A DNA stretch of 64,000 nt from Verrucomicrobiota bacterium (lineage in GTDB: Bacteria > Verrucomicrobiota > Verrucomicrobiia > Limisphaerales > UBA9464), in NCBI GenBank assembly GCA_947454705.1, contig CANGKZ010000007.1, positions 1 through 64,000 on the forward strand, in the 5' to 3' direction. The notes under the pieces were generated by a model that saw only the letters and a program-made list of their open reading frames with translations, made no database searches and had not been told where the DNA came from. The position numbers and the translations under genes were made by a program. Of this stretch, positions 9,385 to 17,337 are shown piece by piece; the first letter of the stretch is position 1, and each line of letters opens with the position of its first letter.

Positions 9385-10701
9385 ATGAAGGCTTCCACCT
9401 CCACGTCTACCTCCTTTCTCAAGAGCCTCGATTATTCCGTGGTGCAGCAATGCATGCACTGCGGCCTCTGCCTGCCCACGTGTCCCACCTACGACGCGAC
9501 CAAGCTGGAGCGCAACTCTCCGCGCGGACGCATCGCGCTGATGCGTGCGATCGCCGATGATCGGCTGGAGCCTTCCAAGGCCTTTGCCGAGGAAATGTAT
9601 TTTTGCCTCGGATGTCTCGCGTGCATGACCGCCTGTCCGGCCGGTGTGAACTACGCGGAATTGTTCGAGCACGCCCGCGCCGAGGCCGAGCGTTCCGGGA
9701 AACTCAATTCGCCCAAGCGCACCCTCATCCGCGCCTTCACCCTCCGCTGGCTGTTCGATGACCTTCAGCGGCTCAAACTGCTCGGCATGGGCATGCGCCT
9801 GTGGCAGTCCACGGGGCTTCAGGCCTTTGTTCGCAACAGCGGTGTGCTGAAGCTGCTGCCGCGCCGATTGCAGGAACTCGAGGCCATGACGCCGGTGGTC
9901 GAGGAGGCGTTCTCCTCGGATCTCATCGAGCCAGTCACGCCGCCTCTCGGGGCCCGGCGCTATCGCGTGGCCATGCTGACCGGATGCGCGCAGGACCTGA
10001 CCTTTGCGAGTGTCAATCTTGATACCGTGGAAGTGCTCTCCCGCAACGGCTGCGAGGTCATCACGCCCGCCGACCAGAACTGCTGCGGCTCGCTGCACGC
10101 CCACAACGGCGAGTGGAATCTCGCGCAGGTGCTGGCGCGTCGGAACATCGACCAGTTCCCGCCCGGCCAGTTCGACGCCATCATCACCAACGCCGGCGGA
10201 TGCGGTTCGCACCTCAAGCACTACTCGCACCTGCTTGCCGACGATCCCGTGTATCTGCCCCTGGCTCAGGAATGGGACCGGAAGGTGAAGGACATCCACG
10301 AATGGCTCGGCCAGATCGGCATCGCCACCCCGCCGGCCGCCGCGCCGGGAACGGCGCCCGTGTCGGTGACCTACCACGAGTCCTGCCACCTCTGCCACGG
10401 ACAGAAGATCACGGCCCAGCCGCGGCAAATGCTGAAGGCGATTCCCGGAGTCCAGCTGACCGAGCTCCCGGAGTCCAACTGGTGCTGCGGCAGCGCGGGC
10501 ATTTACAATCTCACCCAGCCCGAGATGGCGAATCAACTTCTCGACCGGAAGATGAACCACGTGATTTCCACGAAAGCCACCGTGGTGGCCACGGGCAATC
10601 CGGGGTGCCTGCTGCAACTGGTTACCGGATGCAAGCAGCGCGGCGTGGAGCTTCGTGTGGTGCATCCCATCACGCTGCTCGCCGAGGCGTATCGGAAGTA
10701 G
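9385..10701 (+). CDS. glcF: Glycolate oxidase iron-sulfur subunit-like (Fe-S)-binding protein
   Basis: 438-residue ferredoxin/CCG-domain protein. Two [4Fe-4S] motifs of the CxxCxxCxxxCP type are visible at C23-C26-C29-C33 and C74-C77-C80-C84. They are followed by two cysteine-rich CCG domains, with CCGSLHAHNG near 230, ESCHLCHGQ near 332 and CCGSAGIYN near 368. This is the architecture of GlcF, which with the FAD subunits GlcD and GlcE passes electrons from glycolate to the respiratory chain. Neither glcD nor glcE is adjacent, so the true substrate (glycolate, lactate or another 2-hydroxyacid) is uncertain. It is transcribed divergently from recC. Confidence 0.88.
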   Translation: MKASTSTSTSFLKSLDYSVVQQCMHCGLCLPTCPTYDATKLERNSPRGRIALMRAIADDRLEPSKAFAEEMYFCLGCLACMTACPAGVNYAELFEHARAEAERSGKLNSPKRTLIRAFTLRWLFDDLQRLKLLGMGMRLWQSTGLQAFVRNSGVLKLLPRRLQELEAMTPVVEEAFSSDLIEPVTPPLGARRYRVAMLTGCAQDLTFASVNLDTVEVLSRNGCEVITPADQNCCGSLHAHNGEWNLAQVLARRNIDQFPPGQFDAIITNAGGCGSHLKHYSHLLADDPVYLPLAQEWDRKVKDIHEWLGQIGIATPPAAAPGTAPVSVTYHESCHLCHGQKITAQPRQMLKAIPGVQLTELPESNWCCGSAGIYNLTQPEMANQLLDRKMNHVISTKATVVATGNPGCLLQLVTGCKQRGVELRVVHPITLLAEAYRK

Positions 10702-10760
10702 GGCTTCGTTGCGCGGTGTGTTGGGACAGTGCTCGCTCTCGGGTGATTCCAACGCCTGGT

Positions 10761-10775
10761 TGGCACTGATTTGGC
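10761..10775 (+). promoter_or_regulatory. Candidate sigma-54 (-24/-12) promoter
   Basis: TGGCACTGATTTGGC places GG and GC ten bases apart as required for RpoN and matches the -24 half (TGGCAC) perfectly; the -12 half is TGGC rather than TTGC. Transcription would start near 10787, about 50 bases before the beta-helix gene. It is a single match in GC-rich DNA, so chance occurrence is possible. Confidence 0.35.
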
Positions 10776-10837
10776 GCTGGCCTGTCCGGGGTGTGGCGAT
10801 AGGTTTTCGGGAAATCCCCAAGAAACCGCGCCCTTTT

Positions 10838-12199
10838 ATGAATCCCTTCCAGCCCCAACGCAGGTCCGTTTCCAAATCGGCGGCTAAGTTTGCACTGGTT
10901 GCCGTGGCCGCTTCTGTGGCGTTCGCGACGACTGCGTGGAGCGCGCCCGTTGGGACCGAGGCGGGACCGCACCGTCAGTTGCCGAAGGCGATGCATGGCA
11001 CCATGACCGAGCGGCCGCGCGTGACGGTCGGAATCCAGGACGGTGACTTCTCCGGACGCGACAATCGCGTGCTTCAGGCGGCGGTCGATTATGTGGGGTC
11101 GCTCGGCGGCGGCGTGGTGGAGATCGGCGATGGGGAATTCCTCATGCGCGATTCGCTTCACCTGCGGCCGCATGTGACGGTTCGCGGGCACGGCGCAAAG
11201 ACCGTGCTTCGAAAAGCGAAGGCGGCATCGTCTCCGCTCGAACTCGACGGGGATTTCGGCGAGGAACAGATCACGGTCAAGAATCCCGAGGGCTTTGCCG
11301 TGGGGGATGGCGTCGCCATCTGGGACAAGACGGCGTTCGGGTTTCATCGCACCGTGGCCCGCATCACGGGGCGCAGCGGCAACACGTTTTCATTGAGTGT
11401 GCCGTTGATTTCCGACTGCCAGGTCAGCGGCGGAGCGGTTGCCGTCACGGTGTTTCCAGTGGTCAGCGGATACGACCTCGATGGCGTTCGAATCGAATCC
11501 CTGACCATTGAGGGCAATCAGGCGGAGAACGTGAATCTCGACGGCTGCCGCGGCGGTGGGATCTATCTCTATCGGTGCTCCGGCGCGGTGATCGAACGTT
11601 GCACCGTTCGGCATTACCACGGGGACGGCATCAGCTTTCAGCAGAGTAACGATGTCACCGTCACCGGTTGTGTCAGTGAGGGGAACTCATCCCTCGGCTT
11701 CCATCCGGGAAGCGGTTCGCAGCGGCCGGTGGTGAGGGATTGTGTGGCGCGTGGGAACGGGGACGACGGCCTGTACCTTTGCTGGCGGGTGAAGAACGGA
11801 CTGTTCGAGGGAAATACGCTGGAGGGAAACGGCCGCTTCGGAATCAGCATTGGTCACAAGGACACCGACAATCTTCTGCGCAAAAACAAGGTGATCGGCA
11901 ACGGAGCCGATGGGGTGTTCTTCCGGAATGAAACTACCGGCATGGCGGGCCACCGGAATCGCATCGAGGACAACCTGATCGAGAACAACGGGTCAAAGGA
12001 ACCGGCGGCGGGCATTCGCGTGCGGGGTGAGACCGGGGATCTGGTGTTCAAGGGAAACACGATTCGCGACACCCGCTCCGGCGAAGCGCGGCGTCAAACG
12101 GTCGGCATCCGATTGGAGGAAAAAGTCGGCACGGTGACCACCGAGGGAAATCACATCGAAGCCGTCACCGCGGTGGACGATCGCCGGTCGGTGCGGTGA
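10838..12199 (+). CDS. Secreted right-handed parallel beta-helix protein
   Basis: 453-residue exported protein. Residues about 15-36 form a signal peptide (AAKFALVAVAASVAFATTAWSA). The mature part begins with a pectate-lyase-like segment (AVDYVGSLGGGVVEIGDG), then runs into tandem PbH1 coils, recognisable as repeated short blocks such as SGAVIERCTVRHYHGDGI, NDVTVTGCVSEGNS and RNRIEDNLIENNG. This fold is typical of polysaccharide lyases, epimerases and carbohydrate-binding surface proteins; no catalytic set can be assigned from sequence alone. The ATG at 10838 is preferred because it puts the signal peptide near the N terminus; the frame is open further upstream. A sigma-54-like motif lies upstream. 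Confidence 0.82.
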   Translation: MNPFQPQRRSVSKSAAKFALVAVAASVAFATTAWSAPVGTEAGPHRQLPKAMHGTMTERPRVTVGIQDGDFSGRDNRVLQAAVDYVGSLGGGVVEIGDGEFLMRDSLHLRPHVTVRGHGAKTVLRKAKAASSPLELDGDFGEEQITVKNPEGFAVGDGVAIWDKTAFGFHRTVARITGRSGNTFSLSVPLISDCQVSGGAVAVTVFPVVSGYDLDGVRIESLTIEGNQAENVNLDGCRGGGIYLYRCSGAVIERCTVRHYHGDGISFQQSNDVTVTGCVSEGNSSLGFHPGSGSQRPVVRDCVARGNGDDGLYLCWRVKNGLFEGNTLEGNGRFGISIGHKDTDNLLRKNKVIGNGADGVFFRNETTGMAGHRNRIEDNLIENNGSKEPAAGIRVRGETGDLVFKGNTIRDTRSGEARRQTVGIRLEEKVGTVTTEGNHIEAVTAVDDRRSVR

Positions 12200-12212
12200 G
12201 GCTGTAGCTGGG

Positions 12213-12300
12213 AGGTTGAAGGGTTAAAAAGCTGAAGGGTTGAAGGGGAGTTCAGCCCTGGCGGCGCGGCTACGCCGCCGATACTTCAAAACGACCAGCG
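12213..12300 (+). repeat. Degenerate GGGTTGAA array and GC-rich hairpin
   Basis: Four degenerate octamers (AGGTTGAA, GGGTTAAA, AAGCTGAA, GGGTTGAA) occupy 12213-12244. They are followed at about 12258-12277 by an inverted repeat with arms GGCGGCG and CGCCGCC around CGGCTA. It sits between the beta-helix gene and convergent yajQ. It lacks the palindromes and the opposite array of the complete modules, so it looks like a fragment. Confidence 0.6.
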
Positions 12301-12390
12301 TCAGCGCCGTCGTTGCCAGCTTGGAAGCACGTCGGCGGAAAACCCCCAATCGCCCGCTCATCGATTGAACCGGCGCTCTGAACCGTTGGC

Positions 12391-12876
12391 TCAATCGCGG
12401 AAGTTCACGAAGCCCACGGCGACCGGGAAGTCGTGTCCGCGCACGGCGGCAATGACTTCCTGGAGATCGTCGCGGCTCTTGCCGGTCACGCGCAGTTCAT
12501 CGCCCTGGATCGCCGCTGTGACCTTCAGCTTCGAGTCCCGGATGAACTGGCTGATCTGCTTGGCCGTCGGGCCGTCGATGCCTTGCTTGATCTTGATGGT
12601 CTGACGCGCGTGCCCCAGCGGGGAAAGTTCAGCCTCCTGACGGTCGATGCTCTTCATGCTGATGCCGCGCTTGGCCAGCTTGCCCACCACGATCTCCTCC
12701 AGCGCCTTGATCTTGAAGTTGTCCACCGCCTTCAACTTGATCTCGTATTTATCGAGGACGATCTCGGCACCCGAGCCCTTGAAGTCGAACCGCGTGGACA
12801 GCTCCTTTTGGGCCTGGTTCACCGCGTTCTCGACTTCCATCGAGTTCACCTTCGAAACGATGTCAAAACTTGGCAT
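12391..12876 (-). CDS. yajQ: YajQ family nucleotide-binding protein
   Basis: 161-residue protein that matches YajQ over its whole length. It starts MPSFDIVSKVNSMEVENAVNQ, continues with STRFDFKGSGAEI and ends with AVGFVNFRD, the three most conserved blocks of the family. YajQ proteins have two ferredoxin-like domains and bind nucleotides; some bind cyclic di-GMP and act with transcription factors, but whether that holds here cannot be told. The length is normal (E. coli 163). It converges with the beta-helix gene and diverges from the VOC gene. Confidence 0.93.
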   Translation of the reverse strand: MPSFDIVSKVNSMEVENAVNQAQKELSTRFDFKGSGAEIVLDKYEIKLKAVDNFKIKALEEIVVGKLAKRGISMKSIDRQEAELSPLGHARQTIKIKQGIDGPTAKQISQFIRDSKLKVTAAIQGDELRVTGKSRDDLQEVIAAVRGHDFPVAVGFVNFRD

Positions 12877-13001
12877 GGACGAAGGCTAGCTCGCCGGGTG
12901 GGGATGTGAAGAGGGTTTCGATGGGACCGAGCGTTGCTCATCGACCCGCACTCGACACGCCCTGGAATCCACAAGAGGATCGAGGAAGTAACGGCCCGCC
13001 C

Positions 13002-13421
13002 ATGCCAAACTCCAAGCCCAGTCCCTTCCTCGGTCTCCGAACCGTCATCGTCCCCGCGGCCGACCTAGCCGCCGTCAAGGCGTGGTATTCCGCCGCCTTG
13101 GGAATCGCTCCGTATTTTGACGAGCCCTTTTACGTGGGATTCAACGTGGGCGGATTCGAGCTGGGGCTCGATCCGAACGCGGTCGCGGTGAGCGCTTCAC
13201 GCCCGGCCTCCGGTCCGGTTGCGTATTGGGGTGTGTCGAACGCCGGGGCTGCGTTTGAACGCCTGATTTCGCTGGGCGTAGTGGCGCACTCGGAAGTGCA
13301 GGATGTCGGCGGAGGCATTCGGGTTGCGGTGGTTCTGGATCCCTTCGGCAATCCGTTTGGAATCATCGAGAATCCGCACTTCAAACTGACTTCGATGGAA
13401 TCCACCCCGGCGGGGCAATAG
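13002..13421 (+). CDS. VOC (glyoxalase/bleomycin-resistance) superfamily protein
   Basis: 139 residues, the usual length for a single-module VOC protein. A paired beta-alpha-beta-beta-beta layout can be followed: LRTVIVPAADLAAVKAWYSAALG opens the first half and VAYWGVSNAGAAFERLISLG the second, ending in VVLDPFGNPFGIIENP, the classic C-terminal strand of glyoxalase-like proteins. The substrate cannot be assigned. Only part of the usual His/Glu metal set is visible (the terminal Glu of GIIENP), so it may bind rather than convert its ligand. The ATG at 13002 is chosen because the conserved module starts ten residues later. Confidence 0.8.
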   Translation: MPNSKPSPFLGLRTVIVPAADLAAVKAWYSAALGIAPYFDEPFYVGFNVGGFELGLDPNAVAVSASRPASGPVAYWGVSNAGAAFERLISLGVVAHSEVQDVGGGIRVAVVLDPFGNPFGIIENPHFKLTSMESTPAGQ

Positions 13422-13442
13422 GGCAGACGAAAGGAACGCGCG

Positions 13443-13967
13443 ATGTTATCCGAAGACGGCAAGCACCTGCACGTGAGTTACGAGGAGTACCACGCGCTGA
13501 TTGAGAAGCTGGCGGTACAGATTCACCAGTCGGGCTGGGAGTTCGACACCATCCTTTGTTTGGCACGTGGCGGGATGCGGCCGGGCGATCTGCTGTCGCG
13601 CATCTTCGACAAGCCGCTGGCGATCATGTCCACGAGTTCGTATCGCGCGGCCGCGGGCACGCAGCAGGGCGTTCTGGACATCGCCCGGTACATCACCACG
13701 CCGCGTGGGGAAATCGCCGGGAGGGTTCTGCTCGTGGACGATCTCGCCGACACCGGTCACACGCTCAAGTCGGTGATCCAGCAATTGCGCAGCAACTACG
13801 CGCCGGTCACCGAACTTCGCAGCGCAGTGCTCTGGACCAAGGGCGCCTCGGATTTCACCGCCGACTATTCGGCGGAATTCCTTCCCACCAACCCTTGGAT
13901 TCACCAGCCGTTCGAGGAGTACGACTCAATGCGGCCCGCGGATCTGGTGGCGAAATGGAGCCGCTGA
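13443..13967 (+). CDS. Phosphoribosyltransferase (hypoxanthine/xanthine-guanine type)
   Basis: 174-residue type I PRTase. The PRPP-binding signature VLLVDDLADTGHTL lies at 95-108. FDTILCLARGGMRPGDLLSR near 35-53 is the upstream PRTase loop, and the C-terminal hood is short with WIHQPFEEYD. This pattern is typical of bacterial xanthine/hypoxanthine-guanine salvage enzymes (Gpt/Hpt-like), which convert free purine bases and PRPP to nucleotides. The exact base specificity is not visible. It starts 21 bases after the VOC gene and is probably co-transcribed with it. Confidence 0.82.
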   Translation: MLSEDGKHLHVSYEEYHALIEKLAVQIHQSGWEFDTILCLARGGMRPGDLLSRIFDKPLAIMSTSSYRAAAGTQQGVLDIARYITTPRGEIAGRVLLVDDLADTGHTLKSVIQQLRSNYAPVTELRSAVLWTKGASDFTADYSAEFLPTNPWIHQPFEEYDSMRPADLVAKWSR

Positions 13968-14142
13968 AACAAAGCGAACGATTCCGGCTGGAGAGATGAA
14001 CCGCAGAGGCGCTGAGGCGCGGAGAGGCTGAAGCAATGCAGATGCTGGATGCTGGATGCGTCTGTCTTCTTCGTATGGAGTACCGCGTTCACGCGGCTCT
14101 GATAGGCGTTTACGAAGTTGGACCTTGGACCCTCGTCCTCGA
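13968..14142. repeat. Intergenic repeats with solo palindrome A
   Basis: This gap holds a short GA-rich stretch (14000-14030), GATGCTG repeats at about 14040-14058, and a solo copy of palindrome A at 14072-14101 (GGAGTACC then CCGCGTTCACGCGG). The flank GTTGGACC that normally follows the palindrome comes only after about 15 extra bases, ending near 14124. Octamer arrays and palindrome B are missing, so it is a partial or decayed copy of the module seen at 133-426 and 17424-17708. Confidence 0.7.
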
Positions 14143-14739
14143 CTAGGTCACCCCAACGAATCGAAGCGGTGTGCCCATCACCTCGCGCAGCAGATCGGCT
14201 TTCTTGTCCGCAGCGAGAAGCTCTGCGCCTACTTCATCGGAGCTGTGAACCCGAAGGATGAGTTCGTCGATGACCCGTTCCGCGGACACCCGATCCACGC
14301 GCTGGATGTGCCGACGATCCAGTGCATCGGCCACACGCAGGAGCGCTGCCATGCGCCGAACGCGCAATCGTTCCGGTTCAGTCAGTGCCAAATAGGCCTC
14401 GTGCTCCTCGCTTGGAACCGCCTTGCGGTGGTAACGCGCAGTCAGTGCGACCCACTCCACCTCCGCGAGGGGCAGGCTGGTCCACGAGAATTCGCGGATT
14501 AAACGGGCCGATTCCTTGTGATGCCCCTTGCCATCGATCGGCACCACGGCCCACCCGATGTCGTGCAGCAGGGAGGCGACTTCCAAAAGATGCTGTTCTT
14601 CGGAATCGAGCGCCGGTTCCAGCAAGGGAAGCTCCGACAATTGGCGGGCAAGCCGGGCCACGTGCGTGACGTGATGCGGCTCGGTCTCGAAGCGCTCCAA
14701 CAGCACCCCGACCTCGGGATGACGCGCGAGGCTTTCCAT
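14143..14739 (-). CDS. HD domain protein resembling the C-terminal domain of Ppx/GppA
   Basis: About 198 residues with an HD fold: HHVTHVARLARQL, then EVASLLHDIGWAV (the HD pair), GHHKESARLI, ARYHRKAVP and RVRRMAALLRVADALDRRH. This order and wording match the C-terminal HD-like domain of exopolyphosphatase/guanosine pentaphosphatase, which in many bacteria is fused to the actin-fold domains. Here the actin-fold half is a separate gene (17732-18658). The ATG at 14739 has GGGGAG eleven bases upstream; a GTG at 14751 is also possible. It lies about 30 bases downstream of the amidohydrolase pair on the same strand. It could alternatively be an independent phosphohydrolase. Confidence 0.8.
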   Translation of the reverse strand: MESLARHPEVGVLLERFETEPHHVTHVARLARQLSELPLLEPALDSEEQHLLEVASLLHDIGWAVVPIDGKGHHKESARLIREFSWTSLPLAEVEWVALTARYHRKAVPSEEHEAYLALTEPERLRVRRMAALLRVADALDRRHIQRVDRVSAERVIDELILRVHSSDEVGAELLAADKKADLLREVMGTPLRFVGVT

Positions 14740-14770
14740 CGGAACATTCACTCCCCGGATCCGAGATGAA

Positions 14771-16003
14771 TTACTTCGAGTCTTCGTTCACCACCACGCC
14801 GGAGACCACGGTTCCAACGCAATGCGTCGTGTACTCAAACGGGTCGCCATCGAAGAGCGCGAGGTCGGCATCCTTGCCCACTTCGAGGGATCCGATGCGC
14901 TTCTCCAGGTTCAGGATTTTCGCCGGATTCAGGGTGATCGATGCGAGAGCCTGTTCGAAGGTCAGTCCGTTCGCCGCGGCAACACCCGCTTCGAATAGGA
15001 CGATACGAGTCTTGGGCACGTAGCCTTCGAAACCGCTTTGGAGGGCGAACAGGATTCCCGCCTCCTGGAGTTTCGCCGCGGTGGTCATGCTGGCGTTTTC
15101 CATTTCGGACGAGGATCGCGCCATCGTGGGGTGCAGGATCACGGGAAATCCGCTGGCCTTGATTTCTTTCAGCACCATCGGCGCATCGGCCACGCCATCG
15201 AGGATCACCTTCAACTTGAACTCATGGGCGAACCGAATCGCGGCCAGGATGTCCTGATGCCGTTGAACGGTGAACATCATCGGCTGCCATCCATCGAGGG
15301 CCCGCACCAGGGCCTCCAGATGCAGATCGCGCGATGGGCGTTTTTCCACATCGGTCTTCGTCATCTTGGCGCGGTAATCCTGCGCCTTGATCAATTCAGC
15401 GCGCAGCATGGCGATCGACTTTGCGATGGTGCTGGGTGCCTGGCCCTTGGCTGCGCTCAGCGTCTCGGGTCCGATGTTGCAGGCGAAGGCCGATTCCGGG
15501 AACAGCACCGCCGTGTCCAGATTCTGTGGCGAGGTCTTCACCACAAGGGTCTGCCCCGAGATCAACGCCCCGGGTCCGTGTCCGGTGTGGAGGGTGGTGA
15601 CGCCCAGATTGCGGACGTATTCCACCAATGGATCGAGCGAGTTGAAGCTGTCCACCGCGCGTAGCTCCGGCTGCATGGGACTGCTCTTGTCGAGCTGGTC
15701 CTGATCCTGTTTTTGGTTCAACGCGCCGGAAATGCCGATCGTGGAATGGGCGTCGATCAATCCCGGGACCACGACGGCGGCCTTTAGGATGCGATATCCC
15801 GCCGGGATGGGAGTGCTTGCGGCCGGACCGATCGCCTCGATCCGATTGCCCTTCACCAGCACGACGCCGTCCTTCACTGCGGCACCGGCCAGGGTGTGGA
15901 TCACTCCGGCCTGGATGGCGATCTCCGCCCGGACCGCGGAGGAGCTGTGGAGGGCAATGAGCGTACCAAAAATGGAAACAGTGCGGCGCAGTGTGGAATT
16001 CAT
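14771..16003 (-). CDS. Exported amidohydrolase-like protein, probable pseudoenzyme
   Basis: 410 residues with an N-terminal signal peptide (IFGTLIALHSSSAVRAE) and the amidohydrolase outline: small beta-sandwich, VVPGLIDAHSTIG, barrel, then IGSLEVGKDADLALFDGDP at the end. It is a paralogue of the upstream neighbour (16000-17337), but the metal and catalytic residues are gone. The first-strand HxH is H86-S-T88; the His-rich strand reads MFTVQRHQD; LQHVSEGY of the neighbour is ILDGVADA; the catalytic-Asp segment FHTDD is LQSGF. It overlaps the neighbour by ATGA (16000-16003), so the two are translated together. It probably supports its partner or only binds a ligand. Confidence 0.82.
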   Translation of the reverse strand: MNSTLRRTVSIFGTLIALHSSSAVRAEIAIQAGVIHTLAGAAVKDGVVLVKGNRIEAIGPAASTPIPAGYRILKAAVVVPGLIDAHSTIGISGALNQKQDQDQLDKSSPMQPELRAVDSFNSLDPLVEYVRNLGVTTLHTGHGPGALISGQTLVVKTSPQNLDTAVLFPESAFACNIGPETLSAAKGQAPSTIAKSIAMLRAELIKAQDYRAKMTKTDVEKRPSRDLHLEALVRALDGWQPMMFTVQRHQDILAAIRFAHEFKLKVILDGVADAPMVLKEIKASGFPVILHPTMARSSSEMENASMTTAAKLQEAGILFALQSGFEGYVPKTRIVLFEAGVAAANGLTFEQALASITLNPAKILNLEKRIGSLEVGKDADLALFDGDPFEYTTHCVGTVVSGVVVNEDSK

Positions 16004-17337
16004 TGTTCACCTCCGTGATTGCCGAAGCAGCACAACGTGCAGACCCGGGGATTGCCCGCGCCGAACCCGCCGGTCGCGAGCAACGCGTCCTTGGGATCGG
16101 ATCGATCGAAGACCTTCGAACCTTCGACCCAGGTTTGTTCCACGTGGCTGTAAATGCTCAACGGATCGCCCGAGAGCACGATGAAATCTGCATCCTTGCC
16201 GGCATCGAGGGTTCCGATGCGTCCGTCGAGATCGAGCATCTTCGCTCCGGCCTGGGTTACTGCGGCCAGCGCCCCGCGCGGCGACATTCCGGCGCGCACC
16301 GCGAGCGCGGCGGATCGGAGGAACAGTCGGGAATCGGTCACCGAGTCATCGGTGTGGAATCCCACCAGCACGCCCGCGCGCTCCAGCACGCCGGCAGTCT
16401 TCCAGTCCATGTCGCGCGCCTCGAGTTTGCCGCCCGGGCTGTCGATCACGATGACGGAGCAGGGCACTCCGGCGGCGGCGATTTCGGAGGCCACCTTGTA
16501 GCCTTCGCTCACGTGTTGCAGCACCAGTCGGAACCCGAATTCCTTCTTCAAACGGAGCACGGTCACAATGTCGTCGTGGCGATGCGTGTGATGATGCACC
16601 ACGCGGTCCCCGTTCAGCGCTTCCACCAGGGATTCAAGGGCCAGGTCACGCGCCGGCATTTTCTCCGGATCGCCCTTGGCCCGGGTGATTTTGTCCCGAT
16701 ACGCCTGCGCCGCCACGTAGCGTTCCCGCACCAGCGCGGCGGCCTTGGCGCGCGTGCCGGGGAAGGGGGGATCACCGAGGGGATTGGTTCCATTGGCCAT
16801 TTTGAGGCCGCCGGCGATGCCGCCCGATTTGTTGGTGAGGGTCAGATCCTCAATCGTGCGGCCCTGGCGAAGTTTGAGATAAACGGTCTGACCTCCGATC
16901 AACGTGCCTGATCCCGGCATGATGTTGACGGTGGTAATTCCCCCGGCGCGGGCTCGTTGCAGGCTGGGTTCGCGAATGTCCACGCCGTCGATGGCGCGCA
17001 TGTCGGGATTGATGGGCCCGGACCGTTCATTCACGCCGCCGGAGTTCAGGCCGATGTGCGAGTGGGTGTCCACCAGTCCGGGCATGATCACCTTGCCGGC
17101 CATCTCGCGTCGCTCGGCGTCGGCCGGGATTGCGGTGAGCGCGCGCGGTCCGATGGCGCGGATCTTTCCCTGCTGGATGACCACCACGCCGTCCTCGATG
17201 GGTGCACCAGAAATGGGAAGCAACCGGGCGCCGACGAAGGCCACGGGTTTTTCCTGTGCCGTGGCGTGGAGCACGGCGAACCCGGCGAGGAGTCCGAGGA
17301 GAAGTCGCGACCGGAATGGGGCAGCCAGCGTCGTCAT
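16000..17337 (-). CDS. Exported metal-dependent amidohydrolase (imidazolonepropionase-like)
   Basis: 445 residues with a signal peptide (LLLGLLAGFAVLHATAQ). Metal and catalytic positions of the amidohydrolase superfamily are all present: HSH at H92/H94 in MPGLVDTHSHIG, a His cluster HHHTHRHDD at 248-256, LQHVSEGY with H275, and FHTDD with D330. IGTLDAGKDADFIVLSGDP closes the composite beta-sandwich. Related secreted proteins are usually annotated as imidazolonepropionase-like or prolidase-like; the true substrate is unknown. The C terminus carries CTLCCFGNHGG, an odd Cys-rich tail not needed for the fold. It is the first gene of a two-gene unit with the degenerate paralogue. Confidence 0.87.
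   Translation of the reverse strand: MTTLAAPFRSRLLLGLLAGFAVLHATAQEKPVAFVGARLLPISGAPIEDGVVVIQQGKIRAIGPRALTAIPADAERREMAGKVIMPGLVDTHSHIGLNSGGVNERSGPINPDMRAIDGVDIREPSLQRARAGGITTVNIMPGSGTLIGGQTVYLKLRQGRTIEDLTLTNKSGGIAGGLKMANGTNPLGDPPFPGTRAKAAALVRERYVAAQAYRDKITRAKGDPEKMPARDLALESLVEALNGDRVVHHHTHRHDDIVTVLRLKKEFGFRLVLQHVSEGYKVASEIAAAGVPCSVIVIDSPGGKLEARDMDWKTAGVLERAGVLVGFHTDDSVTDSRLFLRSAALAVRAGMSPRGALAAVTQAGAKMLDLDGRIGTLDAGKDADFIVLSGDPLSIYSHVEQTWVEGSKVFDRSDPKDALLATGGFGAGNPRVCTLCCFGNHGGEQ

Noticed and set aside
9271-10875. 534-codon minus-strand frame opposite glcF
   Set aside because: glcF has both ferredoxin motifs and both CCG domains; the antisense frame has none of any family.
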